Below are positions 1 to 9,184 of a stretch of DNA of 64,000 nucleotides, one piece after another (within the stretch, counting starts at the first letter, position 1; each line of letters starts with the position of its first letter). The stretch comes from an uncultured SAR86 cluster bacterium (GTDB lineage Bacteria > Pseudomonadota > Gammaproteobacteria > Magnimaribacterales > D2472), in assembly GCA_902631785.1 (NCBI GenBank), contig CACOZT010000003.1, positions 61,158 through 125,157 of the forward strand. The letters are read 5' to 3'. The notes beneath the pieces were generated by a model, which did not search any database, was not told where the DNA came from, and worked only from the letters and a program-made list of their open reading frames with translations. A program made the translations under genes and the position numbers.

Positions 1-2
1 TA

Positions 3-599
3 GAAAAATTCAATACGTGGGCTGGTGAAACAGATCACTTTGATAATTATGCTGCTGCTTTGCTAGTACCTTACTACCATAGTGGAGAGCAACCACATGA
101 TTTCGTTTGGGTGGGTATAAGCCCAAATCCAGAAGAAATGCACAAGGGCAATGACCATTGGTTCAGCAATGGTACAAAACTTTTAGCAGAACTAAATAAA
201 ATTTTAGATCAAGGAAATCAAACTACATATACTTGGCAGAGGACTGTTTCTGAGACTCCAAGTGGTCAAAATGGTTATGTTGTGTATTCAGATTGTAAAC
301 TTGGCGAGGGCGTAACCGCTCAACAATTTTATGATGCTTATCATGCATATGCTGTTGCTGCTAAGAAACTTGGTGATGTTGCTGGAAGGAAGATGATCTT
401 CCCAAATACAGGTGTACCAAGCACATGGGATTATGATTTTGTTCAAGCAGTTTCAACAGAAACTATTGCTGACTACGGCAAAAATTGGACAAATTTTTGG
501 AATAATGCCGATGAAATGCCAGAACTCGAAGCACTTCAAGAGCTTGGAGGAACATGTGAGAATGAAAGATCATATGGTATTGTTTCAGTGAGAGGATAA
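3..599 (+). CDS. C-terminal part of a two-repeat secreted/lipoprotein-like protein of unknown function (5' truncated by window edge)
   Basis: Frame open from position 3 (EKFNTWAGETDHFDNYAAALLVPYYHSG...). Motifs DFVWVGIS...NDHW, DCKLGEG and YDFVQAVS...KNW resemble repeats in the ORFs at 11561 and 12429. Confidence 0.75.
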   Translation, partial: EKFNTWAGETDHFDNYAAALLVPYYHSGEQPHDFVWVGISPNPEEMHKGNDHWFSNGTKLLAELNKILDQGNQTTYTWQRTVSETPSGQNGYVVYSDCKLGEGVTAQQFYDAYHAYAVAAKKLGDVAGRKMIFPNTGVPSTWDYDFVQAVSTETIADYGKNWTNFWNNADEMPELEALQELGGTCENERSYGIVSVRG

Positions 600-620
600 A
601 TCACTTTACACATTTATAAG

Positions 621-643
621 GGGAGCAAATGCTCCCTTTTTTT
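621..643 (+). terminator. Intrinsic terminator
   Basis: GGGAGC-AAAT-GCTCCC followed by TTTTTTT, directly after the first CDS. Confidence 0.9.
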
Positions 644-662
644 ATTTAAAAGATTCTCTGTA

Positions 663-719
663 AAAAAGTTAATTTTTTTTAAAAAAAAGTGTTGACAACA
701 AATTTAGTAGGAGTAATAT
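663..719 (+). promoter_or_regulatory. Strong sigma70-type promoter of RNA copy A (A/T-rich UP-like tract, TTGACA 692-697, 16-nt spacer, TAATAT 714-719)
   Basis: Hexamers read directly; same arrangement and sequence in front of copy B. Confidence 0.85.
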
Positions 720-725
720 TAAATG

Positions 726-947
726 TACGGATGACGACTGACTAGTGACCAACTGCAGACGGGAAACTAGGGGGAAAGTCAAACGGAGAGACCTAAGGGT
801 GAAAGCATTTGTAAGAGTCGATGTTAAAAAATAGCTTACAAATCCACCAAGGATTCAAGAGAAAGAATCCAAGGAGCTAAAGAAAATCTCACTTTAGACC
901 CCTAAGGAATCGATTGAAAGAAACAGAGCTAGCCTCTGTTTTTTTTT
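726..947 (+). ncRNA. Structured non-coding RNA, copy A (unrecognised family)
   Basis: Non-coding, own promoter and intrinsic terminator, near-identical second copy at 5873-6092, helices supported by compensatory changes (807-815/835-843 and 733-735/778-780). Confidence 0.85.
922..947 (+). terminator. Intrinsic terminator of RNA copy A
   Basis: AACAGAG-CTAGC-CTCTGTT then T-tract. Confidence 0.9.
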
Positions 948-962
948 GGCTAAAATTCATAT

Positions 963-2087
963 ATGGAAGACTATTCAGATCATATTGCAATTATTGGAGC
1001 TGGTATTGCTGGTTTGACATTAGGAATAATGTTAAACAAAAACAATATACCAAATGTAATATTTGAGAGATCATCTCATGTGAGTGAAAATGGCGCAGGA
1101 ATTTCAATCTCGCCAAATGGTAAATTTGTTTTAGCTAAATTGGATTTACTCGAAGATCTTCAAAAAATATCAGCAAATTGTAAAAAAACAATTTTCTATT
1201 CGAATCTTAATGAAATAACAAATATTAAAACAGAAGTTTTAACAACCTCACGGAAATCTTTATATGATGTTTTATTTACTAGATATAAACGTCAAGGGGG
1301 AGAAATTAAATTTGATCATGAGCTTGAAGAAATTGATCTCATAAAAAAACAGATTTCTTTTAAGGATGGAAATTCATGCATTGTAAATCATATAGCTGCT
1401 TGTGATGGAATTAAGTCAAAATGTCATAGTAGTATTTCTTCGCTTAATGCAAAAACCAAATATAGTGGCTACTCTGTTTGGAGATCCATTTTTAAATCAA
1501 AGCAAGATTCCATAAATTTTCATCTTGGATCAGATTTCCATGTTGTAAGTTATCCAGTTGGTGAAAATAAAGTTAGCTTAATTGCTGCAGTTAAAGACAA
1601 CAATAGGATGGTTGAATCATGGAAAGAAAGGGGCTCCTTAGATGATTTACTTAGAGAAGTCCCTTCATCAATTATTAAAAAATATCCATCCATTAAAGAT
1701 AGTGAAGGCATATATAAGTGGGGGGTATACATAAGGCCACAGATTGAATTTATGTATAAAAAAAATATTACTTATTTAGGTGACGCAGCTCATCCAATAG
1801 TTCCGTTTATTGGACAAGGAGCTTGCATGGCCTTAGAGGATTCTTATGCCCTAGGATATTTAATAAATAAACATAATAATTTAGGCGATGCCCAAATACA
1901 TTATCAAAAACTAAGATTAAAAAGAGTGAGATCAATTCACAGAAAGTCTCTAAATCAAGCTAGATTAAATCACATAAAAAATCCATTTTTTGTAGCTATA
2001 AGAAATTTTTTAATGAGACATACAAACATCATTCACAATAGAACAAAATCAATATGGTCTTATGATGTTACAAGTAAGCTTGGTTAA
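963..2087 (+). CDS. FAD-dependent monooxygenase (UbiH/salicylate hydroxylase-like)
   Basis: N-terminal IIGAGIAGLTLGIML...ER dinucleotide-binding motif; YLGDAAHPIVPFIGQGACMALEDS FAD motif. Confidence 0.9.
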   Translation: MEDYSDHIAIIGAGIAGLTLGIMLNKNNIPNVIFERSSHVSENGAGISISPNGKFVLAKLDLLEDLQKISANCKKTIFYSNLNEITNIKTEVLTTSRKSLYDVLFTRYKRQGGEIKFDHELEEIDLIKKQISFKDGNSCIVNHIAACDGIKSKCHSSISSLNAKTKYSGYSVWRSIFKSKQDSINFHLGSDFHVVSYPVGENKVSLIAAVKDNNRMVESWKERGSLDDLLREVPSSIIKKYPSIKDSEGIYKWGVYIRPQIEFMYKKNITYLGDAAHPIVPFIGQGACMALEDSYALGYLINKHNNLGDAQIHYQKLRLKRVRSIHRKSLNQARLNHIKNPFFVAIRNFLMRHTNIIHNRTKSIWSYDVTSKLG

Positions 2088-2131
2088 TAATATTTAATTG
2101 GTAATAATAATTTAATTGTTATAATTTGAGC

Positions 2132-4324
2132 ATGAGATTATTTAGAAATTTATTCGGTCAGTCTAAACATTCACCTAGAGAAGTTGGTCTTATTATTTCC
2201 CCAAGTCTTCAAGAGTTTGTTAAGAGTGAAGTATTGCCTGGATTGGATATCTCCCCACATTATTTTTGGAGCTCTTTTGAAAATCTTGTAGATAAATTTA
2301 TAGGTCGAAATAATGAATTGTTAGAAAAAAGAAATTATTTTCAGAATCAAATTAATGACTGGCATATAAGAAATAGGAACTCAGAATTTAATCTTGTTGA
2401 ATATAAAAAATTTCTAACTGATATTGGTTATATTCATCCAAGAAGTGGTGATTTCAAAATTGAAACTTGGAATGTAGACCCTGAGATAAGAAAAATTGCT
2501 GGTCCCCAGTTAGTTGTACCAGTAATGAATGCGAGATTTGCTTTAAATGCTGCAAATGCAAGGTGGGGAAGTCTATATGATGCCCTCTATGGAACTAATG
2601 TAATTTCAGATGAAGATGGCGCTCAACGAGAGGGCGGTTATAACCCGGTAAGAGGAGATAAAGTTATAGCGTTTGCCAAAAATTTTCTTGATGAAACAAT
2701 TCCACTTGAGAAAGGCACATATGATCAAGTTATTAAATTTGAGTTTTTAGATAGTGAATTATCAATGACATTAAAGGATGGCTCTAAAGTAAACCTAAAA
2801 GATATTGATAAATATGTTGGATATAAAGATAAAGGTGAGGGAGCATACGGACTTCTTTTTAAAAATAATAATCTTCATTTTGAAATACAAATAGATAGAT
2901 CTAACCCAATAGGACAAGAAGACTTAGCGGGAATAAAAGATATATTAATGGAATCCGCAATAACTACTATTCAAGACTGCGAGGATTCGGTTGCTGCGGT
3001 TGATGCTGAAGATAAAATTATTGTTTATAGGAATTGGCTTGGCCTGATGAAAGGTAATTTAAAAAGATCTTTTGATAAAGGCGGTAAATTTATTACAAGA
3101 GAACTTAATCCAGATAGAAAATATTTATTGAAAAATGGAAAAATGATTCTTCTACCAGGAAGAAGTCTTATGTTAGTTCGAAATGTTGGACATTTGATGA
3201 CCAATCCAGCTGTTAGGGATAGAAAGGGCAATGAAGTGCCAGAGGGAATCTTGGATGCTTATTTTACAGTTTGTATAGCCATACATGACATCATTGGTAA
3301 TGGAATTTACAAAAATTCAAAGACAAAAAGTATATATATTGTAAAACCAAAAATGCATGGCCCAGAAGAAGTTCAGTTCACGTGTGATTTATTTTCTGAA
3401 GTTGAAAAAATTTTTAATCTTGCTGAAAACACCATAAAACTAGGAATTATGGATGAAGAAAGAAGAACAACAGTAAATCTTAAAGAGTGTATAGAGATTG
3501 CAAAACAAAGAGTCATTTTTATAAATACTGGATTTTTAGACAGGACTGGCGATGAAATTCACACCAGCATGGAAGCGGGACCAATGGTCACTAAAGCAGA
3601 TATGAAAAATCAGAAATGGATTAATGCTTATGAAAATTGGAATGTGGATATTGGTCTTGAAACAGGCTTTAAAGGAACTGCTCAAATTGGGAAGGGAATG
3701 TGGCCAATGCCTGACGAGATGCTAGACATGTATAACACCAAAACAATGCATCCAAAGGCAGGAGCTAATTGTGCATGGGTTCCTTCTCCAACAGCAGCGA
3801 TAATTCATGCTATGCACTATCATCAGATCTCTGTTCAGGATGAACAAGATAAAATTAAAGATAGAGAAAAGGCAAATTTAGATGACTTATTACGCATACC
3901 ATTTATGAATAAAAATGAGCTTCCAAGTCAAGAAGAAATTACGGCTGAGCTTGAAAACAATGCTCAAGGGATTTTAGGTTATGTCGTTAGATGGGTTGAT
4001 CAAGGAGTTGGCTGTTCAAAGGTTCCTGATATTAATAATGTTGGACTTATGGAGGATAGAGCAACATGTAGAATATCAAGTCAGCATATTTCAAATTGGC
4101 TTCATCATGGACTCTGTTCTGAGGTAGAGGTAGTAGAAACTATGAAAAAAATGGCTAGAGTAGTTGATGAACAAAATAAAAATGATGTTAATTACCGTAA
4201 GATGGCACCTTCATTTGACGGAATTGCGTTTAAAGCAGCTTGTGAGCTCGCTATTAAGGGTAAATATCAGCCAAGCGGTTACACTGAACCGATCCTTCAT
4301 GAGATGAGATTAAGAAGAAAGTAA
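2132..4324 (+). CDS. glcB: Malate synthase G
   Basis: About 730 aa; ...[18 protein letters not shown]..., [55 protein letters not shown] at 2132 preferred to the TTG at 2126. Confidence 0.95.
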   Translation: MRLFRNLFGQSKHSPREVGLIISPSLQEFVKSEVLPGLDISPHYFWSSFENLVDKFIGRNNELLEKRNYFQNQINDWHIRNRNSEFNLVEYKKFLTDIGYIHPRSGDFKIETWNVDPEIRKIAGPQLVVPVMNARFALNAANARWGSLYDALYGTNVISDEDGAQREGGYNPVRGDKVIAFAKNFLDETIPLEKGTYDQVIKFEFLDSELSMTLKDGSKVNLKDIDKYVGYKDKGEGAYGLLFKNNNLHFEIQIDRSNPIGQEDLAGIKDILMESAITTIQDCEDSVAAVDAEDKIIVYRNWLGLMKGNLKRSFDKGGKFITRELNPDRKYLLKNGKMILLPGRSLMLVRNVGHLMTNPAVRDRKGNEVPEGILDAYFTVCIAIHDIIGNGIYKNSKTKSIYIVKPKMHGPEEVQFTCDLFSEVEKIFNLAENTIKLGIMDEERRTTVNLKECIEIAKQRVIFINTGFLDRTGDEIHTSMEAGPMVTKADMKNQKWINAYENWNVDIGLETGFKGTAQIGKGMWPMPDEMLDMYNTKTMHPKAGANCAWVPSPTAAIIHAMHYHQISVQDEQDKIKDREKANLDDLLRIPFMNKNELPSQEEITAELENNAQGILGYVVRWVDQGVGCSKVPDINNVGLMEDRATCRISSQHISNWLHHGLCSEVEVVETMKKMARVVDEQNKNDVNYRKMAPSFDGIAFKAACELAIKGKYQPSGYTEPILHEMRLRRK

Positions 4325-4325
4325 A

Positions 4326-4613
4326 ATGAGTAAAGGCTACTGGGTTGTCAGAGCAAATGTTTTTGATAACGAAGAATATTCAAAATACATCAAAATTGCG
4401 ACAAAGGTTGTTAATGATAACAATGGTATTTTCCTTGTAAGAGGTGGTCAACAAACTGAATTTGAAGGACAAGGATTTAATAGAACTGTTATTGTTGAAT
4501 TTGAGAATTATGAAAAAGCAGTTGATTGCTATAATTCGAAAGAATATCAATTAGCATTGAATTATGTAAAGCAATCTGCAGATAGATTGTTTACTTCAGT
4601 TGAGGGTATCTAA
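4326..4613 (+). CDS. DUF1330 family protein
   Basis: KGYWVVRANVFDNEEYSKYI...GGQQTEFEGQ...RTVIVEFENYEKAVDCYNSKEYQ pattern. Confidence 0.85.
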   Translation: MSKGYWVVRANVFDNEEYSKYIKIATKVVNDNNGIFLVRGGQQTEFEGQGFNRTVIVEFENYEKAVDCYNSKEYQLALNYVKQSADRLFTSVEGI

Positions 4614-5752
4614 ACTTTCTGCTGATTGGTTTCATCTCTATGTTTTTTTAAATATTTCATAAATGGAGTTCCACCAGTACCGCGAACTGTTGATCCTCCT
4701 GAACCAAAACTATTACTTACTTGAGCTTGCTTATGAATGTATGTTGCTGCATATTCAAGATGTTGAGCTCTAAATTTTCTTATTTCTTCAAGACATGAGT
4801 TGTATTTTTGAATTAGTTTTTTCGATCGATATATCAACTCTTTAGCATTAGAAGATACTTCTACATCCTCTATCATTTTTCTATGGTTTGGTGGCATATA
4901 ATCTCGCATTTCGTTTAAGTAATGTCTGAGATTGTCGTTCGTATGCTCAATTCCTAATGCTCCATCTAGAAATGGGATAATGCTACTTTGAGCACCAGTC
5001 TCTCCTCTAAAAAATTGTGGTTCATTATTATATTGATTTTCATAAATTAAACCTTTCTTAAGATCAGGATTATCTTTGGTTCCAAAAATATAAGGCCTCA
5101 CTCTATGATAGTAAATATAAGGATCACACTTTTCAGGCATTTTTGAAAAAATTTCATTAACTTTTTTAAGAGAATTATTGATACGATTTAAATTTAAAAG
5201 AAATTCATCAGTTTTGGAGTTTTCATGAAGTTTTGATAGTTTATAGGCAGAATCAATTGCCTCGCTTGCTGCATCTTCTATACATACATGAATTGTCACA
5301 AACCAATCTTCATCAACACCACCAAGAAAATTATTTATTAATGCTACATTGTCTAAAGCAATAGGTTGATCGTCATTAATCTTATACCAATTATCTAAAC
5401 AATAACTTGCATAACTTAATATAGGAGGTCTACCTAAATATTTTGATAACTTTACCCATGGATCAGAAATAACCTCTGGAAGAATTTTTTCTGGTTTTTT
5501 GCCTCCCCAAATGAAAGCATGTGCAATGAAACTTAAATGCGCCATTGCTAGATTAATTTCTTTTTCATTCTCTTTATTTATTAATAAATCAATAGAGAAG
5601 TCATCTTTTTTAAGATTTTTTATTGTTGTTTGAACTTTATTAGTCAGAAGTAGCTTTGGAAGCTCAGAGGCGATATTTGTGAGATTGGATAAAGATTTGC
5701 TTTTTGTTTTGTAGTAACGAATGGGAGGAGTCTTCGGAAAAAAAGTGTGCAT
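4610..5752 (-). CDS. Indoleamine 2,3-dioxygenase family protein
   Basis: PILSYASYCLDNWY, EDWFVTIHVCIEDAASEAI, FFRGETGAQSSIIPFLDGALGIEH, EMRDYMPPNHRKMIEDVE motifs of the IDO family. Confidence 0.88.
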   Translation of the reverse strand: MHTFFPKTPPIRYYKTKSKSLSNLTNIASELPKLLLTNKVQTTIKNLKKDDFSIDLLINKENEKEINLAMAHLSFIAHAFIWGGKKPEKILPEVISDPWVKLSKYLGRPPILSYASYCLDNWYKINDDQPIALDNVALINNFLGGVDEDWFVTIHVCIEDAASEAIDSAYKLSKLHENSKTDEFLLNLNRINNSLKKVNEIFSKMPEKCDPYIYYHRVRPYIFGTKDNPDLKKGLIYENQYNNEPQFFRGETGAQSSIIPFLDGALGIEHTNDNLRHYLNEMRDYMPPNHRKMIEDVEVSSNAKELIYRSKKLIQKYNSCLEEIRKFRAQHLEYAATYIHKQAQVSNSFGSGGSTVRGTGGTPFMKYLKKHRDETNQQKV

Positions 5753-5807
5753 GATGTCTTATATTTTATACATATAATTAGAATTTTAAATAATATTTAT
5801 TGTTTAT

Positions 5808-5866
5808 AAAAAAAGTTAATGTTTTTTAAAAAAAAGAGTTGACAACAAATTTAGTAGGAGTAATAT
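5808..5866 (+). promoter_or_regulatory. Promoter of RNA copy B (A/T-rich tract, TTGACA 5839-5844, 16-nt spacer, TAATAT 5861-5866)
   Basis: Same hexamers, spacer and flanking sequence as copy A. Confidence 0.85.
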
Positions 5867-5872
5867 TAAATG

Positions 5873-6092
5873 TACGGATGGCAACCGACTAGTGACCAAC
5901 TGCAGACGGAAGACCTAGAGAGAAGCCAAACGGAGAGACCGAAGGGTGAAAGCATTTACAAGAGTCGATGATAAAAAAAGCTTGTAAATCCACCAAGGAT
6001 TCAAGAGAAAGAATCTAAGGAGCTAAAGAAAATCTCACTTTAGACCCCTGAGGAATCGATTGAAAGAAACAGAGCTAGCCTCTGTTTTTTTT
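5873..6092 (+). ncRNA. Structured non-coding RNA, copy B (unrecognised family)
   Basis: Near-identical to 726-947; compensatory substitutions preserve helices. Confidence 0.85.
6068..6092 (+). terminator. Intrinsic terminator of RNA copy B
   Basis: AACAGAG-CTAGC-CTCTGTT then T-tract. Confidence 0.9.
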
Positions 6093-6183
6093 GGCTTAAG
6101 TTTCTAATATTATTTTCTTTTTTTTACATTGTTATTTTACTAAATTGTTAAAATATCCATTTACTTTTTAGACTTAAGATAAT

Positions 6184-7749
6184 ATGTTCATTGCTCTAGA
6201 TTGGATCATTGTTGGAATTTACTGTGTTGGAATAATTTCTATTGGTATCTATGTATCAAGAAAAAGAAGTGGTTATGAAAGGACAGCAGAAGATTATTTT
6301 TTAGCGGGAAGATCTCTTCCATGGTGGGCTATTGGAGCATCCTTAATTGCCGCCAACATATCAGCAGAACAAATTATTGGAATGTCAGGACAAGGATTTG
6401 TTATTGGGATGGCTATTGCGGTGTGGGAGCTTACTGCTGCCATTGCATTGATAATAGTAGCTAAATTTTTCTTACCACTTTTTTTAGCAAAAAAAATATA
6501 TACGATGCCGCAGTTTTTAGAAAATAGATTTGATAAAAGAGTAAGTCTTGTTTTGTCTTTCTTTTGGCTAATTGTTTATATTTTTGTAAATCTTACTGCA
6601 GTTTTATGGCTTGGTACCATTGCAATAAATACATTGACAGGTTTGTCGTTAGAATACGGAATGATTCTTTTAGCATTTTTATCACTCGCATATTCACTCT
6701 CAGGAGGATTAAAAGCTGTGGCGATGACAGATATTATTCAAGTTATCTTACTAATATTTGGTGGCTTAACAGTTTCATGTATCGCTCTTACTAAAATTGG
6801 TGATGGAAGTATTTCTTCAGGATTATTTGAGGTATATCATCTTGTACCTGAAAAATTTGACATGATACTTTCAGCTGATAATCCCTCTTATAATAATTTA
6901 CCAGGCATATGGATACTAATAGGCGCTGGTGTATGGATTGGGCATTTAGCTTATTGGGGCTTTAATCAATACATTACTCAAAGAGCTCTTGCGGCAAAAT
7001 CAATCATAGAAGCACAAAAAGGAATTATATTTGCAGCATATTTAAAAATTTTAATGCCAATAGTAATTGTTTTTCCAGGGATATGCGCATCAATATTATT
7101 TCCTATTTTAGACAAAACTGATCAAGCTTATCCAAGAATGATGATAGAACTTCTTCCAAATGGTCTCCTAGGATTAACCTTTGCGGCTCTTATTGCCGCA
7201 ATAATTTCTTCTTTGGCCTCAATGAGCAATAGTATCAGCACAATTTTTACCATGGACATATGTAGGTCATTTTCAAAGAACCAAATCTCACAATCTTCAC
7301 TTATAACTATTGGAAAAAGTGCAGTAGTTGGATCAATGCTTATTGCTATGACAATGGCAAAACCAATATTGGGAAATTCTGATCAAGTTTTTCAATATAT
7401 TCAAAATTTTACTGGTTTATTCACGCCCGGTATTCTTTTAATTTTTCTAGTAGCTTTATTCTGGAAAAAAGCTACAACGCTATCTGTTTTGGTTGCAGCA
7501 GTATTATCGGTGGTGATGTCTATAATGATCCAAACTTTTTTTGCAGAATTTCCATATATTCATAGAATGGGCATTGTATTTTTAATATCAGGCATAGGAT
7601 GTTATTTAACATCACTATCACAGGGTTATTTAGATCAGGAAAACGCAATTGATCTCAATAAGATAAATTTCAAAACTAACATGACATTTAACTTTAACAG
7701 TTTAATAATTATCGGAATAATATTTTTAGTTTATTTATTTTTCGGATAA
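6184..7749 (+). CDS. Sodium:solute symporter (SSS family, SGLT-like)
   Basis: AEDYFLAGRSLPWWAIGASLIAANISAEQIIGMSGQGF motif, multiple TM segments. Confidence 0.93.
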   Translation: MFIALDWIIVGIYCVGIISIGIYVSRKRSGYERTAEDYFLAGRSLPWWAIGASLIAANISAEQIIGMSGQGFVIGMAIAVWELTAAIALIIVAKFFLPLFLAKKIYTMPQFLENRFDKRVSLVLSFFWLIVYIFVNLTAVLWLGTIAINTLTGLSLEYGMILLAFLSLAYSLSGGLKAVAMTDIIQVILLIFGGLTVSCIALTKIGDGSISSGLFEVYHLVPEKFDMILSADNPSYNNLPGIWILIGAGVWIGHLAYWGFNQYITQRALAAKSIIEAQKGIIFAAYLKILMPIVIVFPGICASILFPILDKTDQAYPRMMIELLPNGLLGLTFAALIAAIISSLASMSNSISTIFTMDICRSFSKNQISQSSLITIGKSAVVGSMLIAMTMAKPILGNSDQVFQYIQNFTGLFTPGILLIFLVALFWKKATTLSVLVAAVLSVVMSIMIQTFFAEFPYIHRMGIVFLISGIGCYLTSLSQGYLDQENAIDLNKINFKTNMTFNFNSLIIIGIIFLVYLFFG

Positions 7750-7824
7750 ACATTTAATTTAAGACTATTATTTAAGAAATAAAAACTCGCATTAAGAAAA
7801 GTTTGTGTATAATCACTGCTTGTT

Positions 7825-8019
7825 ATGGCAGATAAAAAACAAACTAAAGTATATTTAATTCCTGAAGACGAGACTCGTGATAGTCATACCTATCACTATA
7901 CAGCTATTAAAACTCGAAAATTTACTCTTGAGAACAAGAAAATGAGACTAAAAAAATTCAATCCTGTTAAAAGAGTTCATGAATGGTTTGTTGAGGCCAA
8001 ATTACCACCCCACAATTAA
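7825..8019 (+). CDS. rpmG: Divergent ribosomal protein bL33-like protein
   Basis: KTRKFTLENKKMRLKKFNPVKRVHEWFVEAKLP aligns by eye with the bL33 core ([23 protein letters not shown]). Confidence 0.72.
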   Translation: MADKKQTKVYLIPEDETRDSHTYHYTAIKTRKFTLENKKMRLKKFNPVKRVHEWFVEAKLPPHN

Positions 8020-9122
8020 TTATTAGTTAATCTAATTTCTGTTGAAGAGATATCATCTCTAAACATTTCTTCATCAATTCCAGTACACCTATCGAAAATA
8101 ATTTCTGGTACTTTTAAATTATTAAGTGAGATAAACTTTTTATTAATTTTTCTACCAAATACTAGAAAGTTTATGTTGTGATCATTAAATCTTTGAATAT
8201 GACTCATCATATCTTTATGACTATCATAAAATTTTTCGTCAAAAACTCTCATTAAAGTATCTGCCCCAATGATAAATACTGAATTTGGAAACATTTCCGC
8301 TTTTTCACTAAATCTTCCAGCAGATGTGAGCATCCAACTTTCATCATTTTGAAATTGATTAATAGTTCTTTTGATTTCATAAAAAGTTAAAGGTGGTTTG
8401 TCGGCATTATTGGCACATATTTCAAATGTAGTATGCATCCCAGTCTTCTTCTCAGCTAACTCCTTCATTTTAATATGTCCATCATGAAGAGGATTAAATG
8501 AACCAGGAAATATAAGCTCAGGATTATTCTGATTATTAGAAATAAAACCCACTTTATTGTTGAATAATTTTTTCCATGATTTTTCTGCAATCACTTTATT
8601 TATTTTTATATCTTCATCAATTTCAGGAATAGTAAATTCAAAACCGCACGAATCTGCTAACAAGCTAATTACACATGCAGTGATAAGTTCTTCCTCTTCT
8701 TCTCTAGTTCTTTTGCCTTTATCTAAATAACATTCAAGATATTTTGTGTAGTCATATGCTTGAACAACAATAAAAAACTTATGATCGCCTTTTTTTTCAT
8801 ATGTCGTTGCAAGATTTGCTGTAATTGATATTCCTAAAAGATGTTTGGTTTTAGAGGATGTATCAATTTGTTTAGATTTCTTAAAAGCGTTAGCTGCCAT
8901 ATTTAAACAAGTATCCAGAGAGCAATAATGATCAGGCTCTTTATTTAAAAAAGAATTCATAGACTCTTTTGAATATGGTATGTGAGACTCTAAAATAGTG
9001 TTACTTGCACCAGGAACCTCAAGTAATGCTGATATTGCATTAGTTCCACCCCCACTAGAAACTATTGTAAGTTTATATGGAGATGAATGAATCTCATTAA
9101 CAATGTCTATATATTTTTTCAA
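8016..9122 (-). CDS. Fusion of CinA C-terminal-like (PncC-like) domain with NadD-like cytidylyltransferase/nucleotidyltransferase domain
   Basis: N-half TIVSSGGGTNAISALLEVPGASNTILESHIPYS (CinA/PncC-like); C-half LIFPGSFNPLHDGHIKM (GxFxPxHxGH) and IIGADTLMRVFDEKFY. Confidence 0.8.
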   Translation of the reverse strand: MKKYIDIVNEIHSSPYKLTIVSSGGGTNAISALLEVPGASNTILESHIPYSKESMNSFLNKEPDHYCSLDTCLNMAANAFKKSKQIDTSSKTKHLLGISITANLATTYEKKGDHKFFIVVQAYDYTKYLECYLDKGKRTREEEEELITACVISLLADSCGFEFTIPEIDEDIKINKVIAEKSWKKLFNNKVGFISNNQNNPELIFPGSFNPLHDGHIKMKELAEKKTGMHTTFEICANNADKPPLTFYEIKRTINQFQNDESWMLTSAGRFSEKAEMFPNSVFIIGADTLMRVFDEKFYDSHKDMMSHIQRFNDHNINFLVFGRKINKKFISLNNLKVPEIIFDRCTGIDEEMFRDDISSTEIRLTNN

Positions 9123-9184
9123 TTATCTTCGCTTAAATAACTTTATTTTAACCCAATATCAATAATTCATTGTTAGAATAAATT

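Noticed and set aside
663-6095. Interpretation of the repeated about 290-bp units as an insertion element or MITE
   Set aside because: No terminal inverted repeats or target-site duplications seen; promoter, terminator and compensatory changes fit a functional RNA better.
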